This document shows positions 7,447 through 14,492 of a stretch of DNA of 20,257 nucleotides, one piece after another. Position 1 is the first letter of the stretch; each line of letters begins with the position of its first letter. Source of the stretch: CAZDYP01 sp964509505 (GTDB taxonomy: Bacteria; Chloroflexota; Anaerolineae; JACRMK01); assembly GCA_964509505.1 (NCBI GenBank), contig CAZDYP010000086.1:1-20257 (forward strand), read 5' to 3'. The translations under genes were made by a program, and so were the position numbers. Under the pieces are notes generated by a model, which had not been told where the DNA came from, ran no database searches, and saw only the letters and a program-made list of their open reading frames with translations.

Positions 7447-8160
7447 ATGAAAACCAAACTCTCGCACTCCCACACTCCCATACTCCTATTGCTCTGCTTT
7501 CTCCTTGTCGCCTGCGCCCCCTCCCCCACGCCCCAACTCACTGCCAAGCAAATCGCGCAGCAAGCCTCCGCGAAAATGCTGGCGGTTAAAACGCTGCACT
7601 TCACGATGGACCTGCAAGGCCGCAGCAAAGTCATTGACCCCTTGGGCGCACTCGTCTTGCGCCGCGCCGAAGGCGACCTCGCCTCGCCCGACAAAGCCCA
7701 ATCCAAAATCAAAGTTGCTATCAGCGGCCTCATCGTCGAGGTGCGCGCCATCGGCATCGGCGACAAGCAGTGGATGACGAACCCACTGACGCAACGCTGG
7801 GAGCCATTGCCAGCCAATTGGGGCTACAACCCAGCGGTGTTGTTCGATGGGCAAAAGGGCATTCCGTCGCTCTTATCACGTGTGGAGAATTTGCAACGGC
7901 GCGAGGATGAACCCTACGAGGGCAAGAATCACTATCGCCTAACGGGGAAAATCGCGGGCAAAGAGGTCGCACCGTTTACAGCCTACATGATTACGGGCAG
8001 CGAGGTCTCGTTTACGCTGTGGCTTGGCGCGGACGATTTCCTCATCCGCAAAATCGTCATCAATGAAAAGGATGGCGATGCCCCCGAAGCGACCGAATGG
8101 GTGATGGTGTTGTCCGCGTTCGATAAACCCGTGAACATCGCAGCGCCAGTGGTGCAATGA
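7447..8160 (+). CDS. LppX/LprAFG-like lipoprotein
   Basis: This is a predicted exported lipoprotein of 237 aa. The N-terminal hydrophobic stretch ends in the lipobox LVAC with C23, followed by a short Pro-rich spacer. The mature part (IAQQASAKMLAVKTLHFTMDLQG, a basic middle segment, WMTNPLTQRWEPLP, then a DFLIRKIVI strand) has the pattern of the LppX/LprA/LprF/LprG family. In mycobacteria these bind lipids in a half-barrel cavity and move them across the cell envelope. A lipid-carrier role here is inferred from the fold. The ATG at 7447 is chosen over the in-frame TTG at 7429 because it gives a proper signal peptide. It follows the importer by 91 nt, but a candidate -10 just upstream suggests independent transcription. 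Confidence 0.75.
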   Translation: MKTKLSHSHTPILLLLCFLLVACAPSPTPQLTAKQIAQQASAKMLAVKTLHFTMDLQGRSKVIDPLGALVLRRAEGDLASPDKAQSKIKVAISGLIVEVRAIGIGDKQWMTNPLTQRWEPLPANWGYNPAVLFDGQKGIPSLLSRVENLQRREDEPYEGKNHYRLTGKIAGKEVAPFTAYMITGSEVSFTLWLGADDFLIRKIVINEKDGDAPEATEWVMVLSAFDKPVNIAAPVVQ

Positions 8161-8187
8161 TGAAGGGGTAAGGGTTACGTAGTAAGG

Positions 8188-8448
8188 GTCATTGCGAGCG
8201 TTGTTTGCGAAGCAATCCCCATATCACATCAGGTGGCGATTGCTTCGCTCTGCTACACACGGTTACACCGACTTGCCGCTGACTGTCACTGCGGGCGTGG
8301 TGGGCAACGCGGTCCCCATGTCGCTTGAGGGAGATGGCTTCGCAAACTACGCTCACCATGACGCTTTGGGAAAAGTTTCTGCTCTCAGGCAGACTGCATC
8401 CTGAGCGTAGTCGAATGACACTGATGGTCTGGCTTATCTCGCAATGAC
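8188..8448. repeat. Composite intergenic repeat bounded by GTCATTGCGAG inverted ends
   Basis: GTCATTGCGAG (8188-8198) and CTCGCAATGAC (8438-8448) are perfect 11-bp inverted ends. Inside, GCGAAGCAATC (8207-8217) pairs perfectly with GATTGCTTCGC (8238-8248) across 20 nt. Near 8397 there is a CATCCTGAGCGTAGTCGAA motif. All three motifs recur between genes in many bacterial genomes. The region separates two convergent genes and holds no credible ORF. Confidence 0.65.
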
Positions 8449-8454
8449 ACTAGC

Positions 8455-8994
8455 TTACCCAACCCGCTTCACCTCAGGATCCGTGAAGATGTCGAACTCG
8501 TCACGGCTGCGCGTCGAAAACTCCGACACAATCGCGCCCTGCGGGCCTGCTTGAAACCAGTGCAAGGTGTTGGGCATGATGGTATATTGCTCGCCAGGGT
8601 TCAGCACGACTTCATGCCAAACCGTGTAATGTTGTTTGCGTTCGACAGGCGGTTTGATTTTTGGACGCGCGATAGGCTCACCCTCGACATAGAGATACAC
8701 CTTGCCCCAACGGCAACGGAACGTCTCTTCCTTGCCAGGCTCATCGAATTGCGGCAAGGGCGGATGGCGATGCTCTGGAAAATTTTGATTGGGGAATAGC
8801 ACGAGCTCTTTGGCGCAACACCGTTCCGTGTTGATATAGACGACGAGCTGCAAGCCGATGCGTGCCAACTGCCCCAAACCCACATCGGTCACCTCGATTT
8901 GATTTGCCTCAGCGCGCGTCAGCACGATACCCGCTTGCTTGAGCATGGCCTGAGTACGCCGCCGCGCTGCGTTGAGCATTTTTTGTGTGAGCAT
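8455..8994 (-). CDS. D-lyxose isomerase (cupin-type, DUF1498)
   Basis: This cytoplasmic metal-dependent aldose-ketose isomerase interconverts D-lyxose and D-xylulose; family members also accept D-mannose/D-fructose. The 179-aa protein carries the family pattern throughout: LVLFPNQNFPEHRHPP, GKEETFRCRWGKVYLYVEGE, YTVWHEVVLNPGEQYTIMPN, TLHWFQAG and SEFSTRSRDEFDIFTDP. Likely Mn/Zn ligands are H75, H77, a Glu of E89-E90 and H145, all present. The start is supported by TGAGGT 6 nt upstream on the minus strand. It lies 70 nt downstream of the HpaI-type aldolase gene on the same strand, with a palindrome between, and is probably co-transcribed with it. Together they suggest sugar or sugar-acid breakdown feeding the pentose phosphate pathway. 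Confidence 0.9.
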   Translation of the reverse strand: MLTQKMLNAARRRTQAMLKQAGIVLTRAEANQIEVTDVGLGQLARIGLQLVVYINTERCCAKELVLFPNQNFPEHRHPPLPQFDEPGKEETFRCRWGKVYLYVEGEPIARPKIKPPVERKQHYTVWHEVVLNPGEQYTIMPNTLHWFQAGPQGAIVSEFSTRSRDEFDIFTDPEVKRVG

Positions 8995-9015
8995 GATTTA
9001 CCTCATTCATAGCTG

Positions 9016-9049
9016 AACCTTGCGAAGGTTCTAAAACCTTCACAAGGTT
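9016..9049. repeat. 34-nt palindromic repeat between two minus-strand genes
   Basis: AACCTTGCGAAGGTT pairs with AACCTTCACAAGGTT over 15 positions with one mismatch around a CTAA loop. A run of T follows on the plus strand. The core AGGTTCTAAAACCT links it to the palindromes at 1247 and 18972. The T-run is on the wrong strand to terminate the flanking minus-strand operon. Confidence 0.75.
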
Positions 9050-9064
9050 TTTTTGGAATAGGCG

Positions 9065-9832
9065 CTACCCCTTGCGCTTCACTGCCGCCAACTTCGCTAT
9101 CTCCTCTTGATACGCCTTTGCCCCCGCGCGAATCCATCCATCGTAACCTTGCAGGAAAAAACGCGAGCCTGCTTTGACGTAGCGCTCCATCAAACCTGGC
9201 AGACCGAGTGTGCCTGCGGTGCGTCCTGCGGCGACGACTTGTTTGAGCGATGCTTCAATCGTTGCGACCACGTCAGGATGGGTGATTTGCGCGAGCTGCC
9301 CCATAGATTGCGACAGGTCGCCTGGCACGACCATGAATACGTCAATGTGGTCAACCGTCAAAATCTCCGCCAAGTTCTGCACCCCTTCCACTTCCTCAAT
9401 CAACACAATCAGCAGCGTCTCGTCGTTCGCCTCGTGGAAATAGTTGGGATTGCCGTATGCGCGCCGCCCGCCATAAAAACCGCGCTTGCCGATGGGATGG
9501 AACTTCGCCGCTTGCACGACTTTTTCCGCATCGGCTTTCGTGTTGACGTGCGGCACGACGATGCCCACTGCGCCACAATCGAGCGTGCGCGTGATGAGTC
9601 CCTTGTTGTTGTCGTGCACGCGCACGATGGGCGTCATACCCCACAGGTCGCACGCGCGCGTCATATTGCCAATTTCATCCCACGTCACTTCGGCGTGTTC
9701 GCCTTCGATCCAAAACGCCTCGAAGCCGAGCGGACCGAAGAAGTCAATGGTGGCGGCTGAACTGCTGTGGCCCGCAATCGCAGTGGCAATGCCGCCTGCT
9801 TGCAACACTTGTTTCACTTTGTTGGGTCGCAT
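9065..9832 (-). CDS. HpcH/HpaI family aldolase
   Basis: This is a class II (metal-dependent) aldolase of the HpcH/HpaI/CitE superfamily. Family members reversibly cleave 2-keto-3-deoxy sugar acids or related 4-hydroxy-2-oxo acids to pyruvate plus an aldehyde. The 255-aa length is typical. Key residues are visible: H46 in IEGEH, R71 in IVRV, the DCGAVGIVVPHVNT segment, metal-ligand candidates E146/E147 (LIEEVEG) and D172 (VPGDLSQSMG). The segment HPIGKRGFYGGRRAYGNPNYF fits the substrate loop. CAGGAG lies 8 nt before the start. An extended -10 promoter sits further upstream, and the D-lyxose isomerase gene follows. The exact aldol substrate cannot be told; sugar-acid catabolism is the natural guess. 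Confidence 0.9.
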   Translation of the reverse strand: MRPNKVKQVLQAGGIATAIAGHSSSAATIDFFGPLGFEAFWIEGEHAEVTWDEIGNMTRACDLWGMTPIVRVHDNNKGLITRTLDCGAVGIVVPHVNTKADAEKVVQAAKFHPIGKRGFYGGRRAYGNPNYFHEANDETLLIVLIEEVEGVQNLAEILTVDHIDVFMVVPGDLSQSMGQLAQITHPDVVATIEASLKQVVAAGRTAGTLGLPGLMERYVKAGSRFFLQGYDGWIRAGAKAYQEEIAKLAAVKRKG

Positions 9833-9868
9833 GAATTTATCTCCTGAGAAAAATGAGCTGCGGCGCGG

Positions 9869-9874
9869 AGTATA
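9869..9874 (-). promoter_or_regulatory. Extended -10 promoter for the aldolase/isomerase pair
   Basis: On the minus strand TGCTATACT forms an extended -10 (hexamer at 9869-9874). A weak -35 candidate (CAGTCA) lies 17 bp upstream. The leader to the ATG at 9832 is about 30 nt and includes CAGGAG. Confidence 0.5.
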
Positions 9875-9917
9875 GCATAAATTCGCGCCTCTGACTGTGA
9901 CTTCTTCAACTTCACGG

Positions 9918-9923
9918 TATAAT
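9918..9923 (+). promoter_or_regulatory. -10 element for the lipoprotein at 9960
   Basis: A perfect TATAAT lies 36 nt before the ATG, followed by the ribosome site GAAGGA (9948-9953). No good -35 is visible at 16-18 bp. It is divergent from the aldolase promoter about 45 bp away, so the two units share a control region. Confidence 0.5.
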
Positions 9924-9959
9924 CATCCTATCAAAATCATGTTCGGTGAAGGATCAGCT

Positions 9960-10688
9960 ATGCGTCAATCAGCACAAAAGACGATGATCATAGTTTGGGC
10001 TTGCGCATTGCTGGCGTGTCAAGCCAATGCAACTCCCAACATTACACCAACGCCGCTCCCACACACAACGCCAAGCCCAACGATACTCGCGCCGATTGAA
10101 GGGCGACTCGGTCAAGCGTTCACCTTGAAAGTAGGACAAACGGCGAGCGTCAAAGACGAAGAGCTCACCATCCGTTTCGATGCCGTCACCGAAGATTCGC
10201 GTTGTCCCGTGAATGTCACATGCGTGTGGGCAGGCATGGCGCGTCTCGCTTTGACCATGCAAAAAGCCGCACAGCCCATGACGCCGCTGACCGTGACTAC
10301 GCTCTACGTGGACGATGGACCCGAGCGCGCATTCTATTTGAACTATCAGGTGCAAGTAAAGGCGCTGAAGCCATTGCGCGGCGAGAGACCATTCACGCCC
10401 AACGATTATGAGGCGACGTTGCTGCTGATGATGGCGACGGTGAATTGCAAATCACGCGACGACGACCCGCAAGGCTATCTGCTAAAAATTTGCAATTACA
10501 TCAAAGCCAAGCAACTCAACGTCTCACCCGCCGATCCAAACAACTATCACATCAAGCGCGTCGAGGAGCGCAAGCAGAATGACCGCGCGGTGCTGTGGAT
10601 TTTTCTTGATTGCTGCTTCATGGGCGACATCGCCGTGATTGACAAGGCGAGCGGCGAGGTGATTGAGTTTCGTGTGGGACCGAAGTAG
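9960..10688 (+). CDS. Lipoprotein with a CPxxVxCVWAG-type domain, function unknown
   Basis: This is an exported lipoprotein of 242 aa. The signal peptide ends in lipobox LLAC (C20). A Thr/Pro-rich linker (about 24-50) follows, then a domain with the motif SRCPVNVTCVWAG (residues 80-92). I have seen that motif in many small bacterial lipoproteins but cannot attach a biochemical role to it; C82 and C88 may form a disulfide. The C-terminal part (NYHIKRVEERKQNDRAVLWIFLDCCFMGDIAVIDKASGEVIEFRVG) looks like a separate beta-rich unit. The ATG at 9960 is chosen because GAAGGA lies 6 nt upstream and the signal peptide starts there; an in-frame GTG at 9897 lies upstream of the -10 box. It is divergent from the aldolase operon with no obvious shared function. 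Confidence 0.75.
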   Translation: MRQSAQKTMIIVWACALLACQANATPNITPTPLPHTTPSPTILAPIEGRLGQAFTLKVGQTASVKDEELTIRFDAVTEDSRCPVNVTCVWAGMARLALTMQKAAQPMTPLTVTTLYVDDGPERAFYLNYQVQVKALKPLRGERPFTPNDYEATLLLMMATVNCKSRDDDPQGYLLKICNYIKAKQLNVSPADPNNYHIKRVEERKQNDRAVLWIFLDCCFMGDIAVIDKASGEVIEFRVGPK

Positions 10689-10737
10689 TGAGCTGTGAGA
10701 TGATGGTGCGCTTGCCCACACGGGTAGTGCCGCCTGA

Positions 10738-10922
10738 ATCCGCCGGGGTGCATTTCAGTTTGGGGGCGAACACGGCGGTTGTAAACCGCGTGCCACCCAG
10801 TGCCAAGCCCGCCTACGCGGGCTAACTTTCCAGTCGGCGGAGGCCGACTTCGCCATGCGTTGCAGCGAATTGCATTCGCCCGAACCAGCCTGCCCCCAAA
10901 CTGAAATGCACCCGATCCGCCG
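10738..10922. mobile_element. MITE-like element A: 22-bp terminal repeats, 8-bp direct repeats, four hairpins
   Basis: Perfect 22-bp inverted ends lie at 10746-10767 (beginning GGGTGCATTTCAG) and 10892-10913. They are flanked by the 8-bp direct repeat ATCCGCCG (10738-10745 and 10915-10922), which looks like a target-site duplication. GGG termini and 8-bp duplications are known for some insertion-sequence families such as IS1595; that assignment is a guess. The interior holds four separate hairpins: 10775-10789 (GCGGTT/AACCGC), 10806-10823 (AGCCCGC/GCGGGCT, loop CTAC), 10832-10849 (AGTCGGC/GCCGACT) and 10865-10879 (GCGAAT/ATTCGC). It has no ORF. It occupies most of the 304-nt gap before the MoxR gene. 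Confidence 0.75.
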
Positions 10923-10929
10923 ACGCACG

Positions 10930-10959
10930 TTGACATCCACTTTGAGCGCATGATAGAAT
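10930..10959 (+). promoter_or_regulatory. Strong sigma70-type promoter of the MoxR-vWA locus
   Basis: A perfect TTGACA (10930-10935) and TAGAAT (10954-10959) are spaced 18 bp apart. It starts 7 nt after the right direct repeat of element A. Predicted transcription start near 10966 leaves a 27-nt leader without an obvious Shine-Dalgarno. Confidence 0.65.
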
Positions 10960-10992
10960 CTCGCTTGAAAATCATCTCTTTCTTCTTTCTCT

Positions 10993-12588
10993 GTGAGTGA
11001 ACCTATGCCTAGCGCCAACATTTTCCGCCGCGTCTCGCAAGCGCCCACGAACCCTCGTGCGCGCGCGGCGGTCAAACATTTCGATGTGGCTGACTTGTAT
11101 GCGGGCCCCGTCGCCCAGCCAGTCACGACGACGGCGAGCGATGCCCCGCTCGACGAGAAACTGCGCCAAGCCTATTTCTGGATCGTCAACCACGCCATCA
11201 TCAGTCCTTATTACGACATCGAATACAACGATGGTCCGAACCAGAGCTTCACGTTTGGCGACACCAAAAGCAAATTGAATTTGCCATCATCGCAAAGCTA
11301 TTCAAGCTTCGTGCTGTTGCCGTTGCTCAACTTCGCCGTGCGCCGCAAGTGTTTGCTCGTTGGCGGGCCCGGGCGCGGCAAGACGGCGAGCGCGATTTTG
11401 ATGGGCGTCCTCGCAGGCTATCCCATTAGCGAGGTGCGACGCGCGATGCAACACGGTCAACCGCAAATGACCATCTCCGATTTGCTCGGCAATCCACTCC
11501 CTGCCGACCTCATCAACGCACAGAAGATGGAAGACATCCGCATCGCCTGGCGCAAGTGGCTAGGGCTGCGCGTGAAGATCATTGATGAATACAATCGCAT
11601 CCCAACGCGCACGCAATCGGCGTTGCTCACGGTGATGGCCGACAATTACGCTGAGATTCTCGATCACATCTACGAATGCCCCGAAGCCGCATGGTATCTG
11701 ACAGCCAACGACGATGCGGGCGGCGGCACGTATCAAGTCATCGAGGCGTTGCGTGACCGCATTGACATCGTCGTGCAGGCGCTGCCGTTCAATGTGCGCT
11801 TCTTGCAAGAATTATTGACGCGCATCGAGGAAGGCGTCGCGCCCGAAGAGCTCGTGCCATCCGAAATCATCTTCACCGAAGCCGAGCACGCGCGCGTGAA
11901 CAAAGAGATTCTTGCGGTGACCATCCCGACGGAGCTGCGCCGCCGTCTCGAATTTTTTGCGAGCCAGTTCGAATTTTGCGAGCCGGCCGCCGAGCAACTC
12001 GAGTACAAGACGAAAGACACAGCGAAGCTCGCGGCGATTGACTTGGGCATGTTGCTGTCGCAAGAGACGGGCAAGGACCGCCTCGCAGACATCGGCAGCC
12101 AGACGCGCAGCGGCGTCTCGGTGCGCGCGTTGATGACGTTGCTTGTCTTCGCCAAAGCGTTAGCCTATTTTCGCGGCAACGAGGCAGTTGAGCTCGCGGA
12201 CTTGCGACAAATCATCCCATTTGTCTTGCACGACAAGCTCACGCCAAACCTCGACGCGCCATTTTTCGAAGCGCCTGGCAATGGCGTCTTGCGTTCCGAC
12301 CGTGTGAGCTGGCTACGCAAGCTGTTCGACATGGCGTGCGCCGAATATGATCGCTTGAACCTCGACAAAGATGACCCCGTTGCCGCGCTCTCCGCCGAGT
12401 TCGAGAAGGGACTCGAGGGCGTAAGCGAATCAGAGACGCGCGCGCGGCTCGTGAAGATCGAGCGCCTGTTGGCTGATTGGAGCAAAGGGCGCAAACTATA
12501 TGGGCACATGTACGACGACTTGCTCAAGTTGAAATATCTGCATCAGCGTTACACGAACTATCTCCATTGGTTGCAATGGAACAAGTAG
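10993..12588 (+). CDS. MoxR-type AAA+ ATPase
   Basis: This AAA+ ATPase of the MoxR clade has 531 aa from GTG 10993, or 527 from ATG 11005. MoxR proteins work as ATP-driven chaperones, usually on a partner with a vWA domain. Walker A is GGPGRGKT (124-131, K130). Walker B is IIDEYN (196-201, D198/E199), followed by the MoxR-typical RIPTRTQSALLTVMAD. WYLTANDD is the sensor-1 region and IEALRDRIDIVV contains the arginine-finger area. A long C-terminal helical lid follows. At over 500 aa it is larger than the typical ~320-aa MoxR. The extra length is an N-terminal extension of about 110 residues and a charged C-terminal tail. The vWA-metallopeptidase gene three genes downstream is the likely partner. 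It is driven by the promoter at 10930. Confidence 0.88.
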   Translation: MSEPMPSANIFRRVSQAPTNPRARAAVKHFDVADLYAGPVAQPVTTTASDAPLDEKLRQAYFWIVNHAIISPYYDIEYNDGPNQSFTFGDTKSKLNLPSSQSYSSFVLLPLLNFAVRRKCLLVGGPGRGKTASAILMGVLAGYPISEVRRAMQHGQPQMTISDLLGNPLPADLINAQKMEDIRIAWRKWLGLRVKIIDEYNRIPTRTQSALLTVMADNYAEILDHIYECPEAAWYLTANDDAGGGTYQVIEALRDRIDIVVQALPFNVRFLQELLTRIEEGVAPEELVPSEIIFTEAEHARVNKEILAVTIPTELRRRLEFFASQFEFCEPAAEQLEYKTKDTAKLAAIDLGMLLSQETGKDRLADIGSQTRSGVSVRALMTLLVFAKALAYFRGNEAVELADLRQIIPFVLHDKLTPNLDAPFFEAPGNGVLRSDRVSWLRKLFDMACAEYDRLNLDKDDPVAALSAEFEKGLEGVSESETRARLVKIERLLADWSKGRKLYGHMYDDLLKLKYLHQRYTNYLHWLQWNK

Positions 12589-12597
12589 GCAGCATCA

Positions 12598-12936
12598 ATG
12601 TCACAATTCGAGTCTCAAAAATGGGAAGTGCGTGACCGCTATGGCAACAAAATTTCCATGACTGCCGAGCGGTGGGCGCACGCTTTGGAAAGTCGCCCTT
12701 GGTTGGCGCCATCTCATACGCAAGTATTGGCTGCCTTGCGCAATGGGCGTCGTCAACAAGACCCGCTCAACGCGCGTAAATACAAATACTATTGGCCTTG
12801 CGCTGAACTGCTCTCTGAATTCAATCATCTGGTTGTCGTCGTGTTGTTTGGCGAGCAAACCAATACCGAAGGTGAGACTGTGCCTAACAACTATGTGACA
12901 AATGTTTGGGCGGTGTTCATCTATGGCAAGAGGTAA
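12598..12936 (+). CDS. Small protein, candidate nuclease-toxin-like (PBECR/barnase-EndoU type)
   Basis: This 112-aa basic protein has the layout RDRYGNKISMTAERWAHALESRP, then VLAALRNGRRQQDP, then a short strand (HLVVVVLFG) and a terminal strand ending VFIYGKR. This order, with a DR-G-I-T-ERW-H-like opening and strands after it, recalls phage/toxin nucleases of the barnase-EndoU-RelE-like fold. I cannot confirm the family from sequence alone. The opening His and several Arg/Lys could be catalytic. It starts 9 nt after the ATPase stop and ends 4 nt before a DUF2283-like gene whose ribosome site overlaps its last codons. That tight pairing is typical of toxin-antitoxin modules. Codon use is slightly less GC-rich than the flanking genes, which fits later insertion into the operon. 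Confidence 0.6.
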   Translation: MSQFESQKWEVRDRYGNKISMTAERWAHALESRPWLAPSHTQVLAALRNGRRQQDPLNARKYKYYWPCAELLSEFNHLVVVVLFGEQTNTEGETVPNNYVTNVWAVFIYGKR

Positions 12937-12940
12937 TCCC

Positions 12941-13330
12941 ATGTCTCCTGAACGCTATGTTTATGATGAAGAAAGCGACGTGCTGGAAGTCCATTTCGTT
13001 GAGCCGCGTCCTGTGTGGACCATTGAACTGACGGACAACATCATGATTAGCATTGACCGCGCAAAGAAGCAGGTCGTGAGCCTCACGTTTTTAGATTTCA
13101 CGGAACTCATTCGTCCTGCCGCAATAGGGCTACGCAGTTTCCCGCTCAAGGGCTTGGCTGATTTGCCGCTCGCCGAGCGTGAAATGGTCGTAGAGCTGTT
13201 GACTGCGCCCCCTGTCAATCACTGGCTCGACCTTTCGACGGTGCAAGCGTTACCTGATTCGCCTTTTGTCGTCACGCATCTGGAAACGCCGCCGCCGCAA
13301 GTGCTGGATTTGGTTGCCGTCGCTGGGTAA
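12941..13330 (+). CDS. DUF2283-like protein, candidate antitoxin
   Basis: This 130-aa protein begins with the pattern MSPERYVYDEESDVLEVHF ... IELTDNIMISIDRAKKQVVSLTFLDFTEL, which matches DUF2283. That is a small beta-rich family often encoded beside small toxin-like genes. Here the domain is followed by about 70 extra residues (PLAEREMVVELLTAPP ... LETPPPQVLDL) that are unusual for the short family. The ATG at 12941 is chosen because AAGAGG (12928-12933) lies 7 nt upstream, inside the end of the preceding gene, implying coupled translation. An in-frame ATG at 12902 would overlap that gene by 35 nt and has no ribosome site. A role in neutralising the upstream product is inferred from the pairing only. 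Confidence 0.65.
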   Translation: MSPERYVYDEESDVLEVHFVEPRPVWTIELTDNIMISIDRAKKQVVSLTFLDFTELIRPAAIGLRSFPLKGLADLPLAEREMVVELLTAPPVNHWLDLSTVQALPDSPFVVTHLETPPPQVLDLVAVAG

Positions 13331-13334
13331 ACTT

Positions 13335-14363
13335 ATGACCGCACCAATCACAAGCGCATTCGCGCAATTCCTCAAAGCCAATCGGGAACGCTGCAACGCC
13401 AAGTTCGCTTCGGCGCGTCACTTCAAGCCGACCCTCAACGGCGATGTGTTTAGCGAGCATCTCGTCGCCACCGTCGCGCCCATCGTCGAAGCCGTCGCGC
13501 AAGCGCAACCATCGGCGGTCAACGACGTGGCTGAATGGTTATACGACCTCTCGCTCGACCTCTTGGAACAAGAGTTTATCGGCGGTCATTCGCGCTATCC
13601 ATTCATCGGCGAAGGTTGGCGCGCATTGTTGCCCGCGCTCGCCAAGCATATCGTCGCCGCGCCACGTCAAGTCATCGGCGCAGTGACCAACGCGCTCTAC
13701 AACCTTTCACTGGTATCGTCAGCGCGCCCGCAAGAGTGGATAGATGATTTGATTGCGCTCGCGCCGTTATGCCCTGATGTGCAAACATTATTGAGCGTGG
13801 GACAAATCCTTGCATGGCGCGTTGGCCTCGCGCATTATCGCAACAGCGCATTGGCATTGTGCAAGCAGCTCGACCCCAAACTCGTGTTGAGCATCTTGCA
13901 ATTGCCCGCAAACCTGAGCAAGCCCTCCGCGCCCGACTTGCTCAATCGCATCGTTGCCGATCCGTGGTTGCATCCTTCAACGCTCGCGCAAACAAACAAA
14001 GCGAAACCCACACTGCAAATCGTCGCGCGCGTCGGCGCGTTTCGCGGCTTCGGCGGTCTGTTCCTCTCGCCGCCAACGGTCACAGTTGCAGGCGACCAGT
14101 TCATCGTGCGCGACGGCGAGCAACATTGGGTGTTGACCGCCGATTGCTACGGTGCAACCTTCCATCGCAGCGAACCCGCGACGGGCGATGTGGATGCGGG
14201 ACCATTTGAAGTTGACCGCAACGGTAAAGTGACCTTGGGGCGCGCGTCGCAAGTCTTCCCCGAACTCGCCAACTGCACCAGCACTGCCGACAACCACACG
14301 ACGCTGGCGGTGACGACGCCGTTATCTCATGCGGTGTTTCTCGTCGCAGTAGTAAATCAGTAG
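13335..14363 (+). CDS. Conserved-looking MoxR/vWA-locus protein, two-domain, unknown function
   Basis: This is a 342-aa protein with no named family that I can assign. Residues 1 to about 225 are almost entirely helical (FAQFLKANRERCNAKFA, LYDLSLDLLEQ, ALYNLSLVSSARPQEWIDDL, VGQILAWRVGLAHYRNSALAL) and resemble a helical-repeat scaffold. The last 115 residues are beta-rich and open with VGAFRGFGGLFLSPPTVTVAGDQFIVRDGEQHWVLTADCYGATF. The style recalls proteins I associate with MoxR-vWA gene groups, possibly related to the beta-domain partners of such systems, but that is memory, not a match. The ATG at 13335 lies 4 nt after the DUF2283-like stop, with a weak ribosome site. Its position between the ATPase and the vWA protein suggests an adaptor or substrate-recognition subunit. 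Confidence 0.6.
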   Translation: MTAPITSAFAQFLKANRERCNAKFASARHFKPTLNGDVFSEHLVATVAPIVEAVAQAQPSAVNDVAEWLYDLSLDLLEQEFIGGHSRYPFIGEGWRALLPALAKHIVAAPRQVIGAVTNALYNLSLVSSARPQEWIDDLIALAPLCPDVQTLLSVGQILAWRVGLAHYRNSALALCKQLDPKLVLSILQLPANLSKPSAPDLLNRIVADPWLHPSTLAQTNKAKPTLQIVARVGAFRGFGGLFLSPPTVTVAGDQFIVRDGEQHWVLTADCYGATFHRSEPATGDVDAGPFEVDRNGKVTLGRASQVFPELANCTSTADNHTTLAVTTPLSHAVFLVAVVNQ

Positions 14364-14381
14364 TTCAAGTCACAATTTGCA

Positions 14382-14471
14382 TTTCTCACGCAAAGACGCA
14401 AAGAAACGCCAAGTACGCAAAAATTAAATTATTGCGCTCTTTGCGAATGCTTTGCGTCTTTGCGTGAGAAA
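14382..14471. repeat. Perfect 22-bp inverted repeat of ACGCAAAG units
   Basis: The arm beginning TTTCTCACGCAAAGACGC (14382-14403) and its exact complement (14450-14471) flank a 46-nt A/T-rich centre with more CGCAA-type units. It belongs to the same kind of head-to-head short-unit array as the other intergenic repeats, here with 8-10-bp units. It fills the 129-nt gap before the vWA gene and could form a hairpin in the transcript. Confidence 0.75.
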
Positions 14472-14492
14472 ATTGGACACGCAGAGTGAGCC

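Noticed and set aside
8192..8404. 70-aa ORF between convergent genes
   Set aside because: It is made of repeat sequence (GCGAAGCAATC hairpin and CATCCTGAGC motif), has no ribosome site and no protein-like pattern.
9030..9054. Hairpin plus seven T on the plus strand, resembling a terminator
   Set aside because: Both flanking genes are on the minus strand, so there is no plus-strand transcript to end here; the sequence fits the palindromic repeat family better.
10746..10913. Transposase gene within element A or B
   Set aside because: Both interiors are under 170 nt and consist of hairpins; no open frame fits a transposase, so they are non-autonomous at most.
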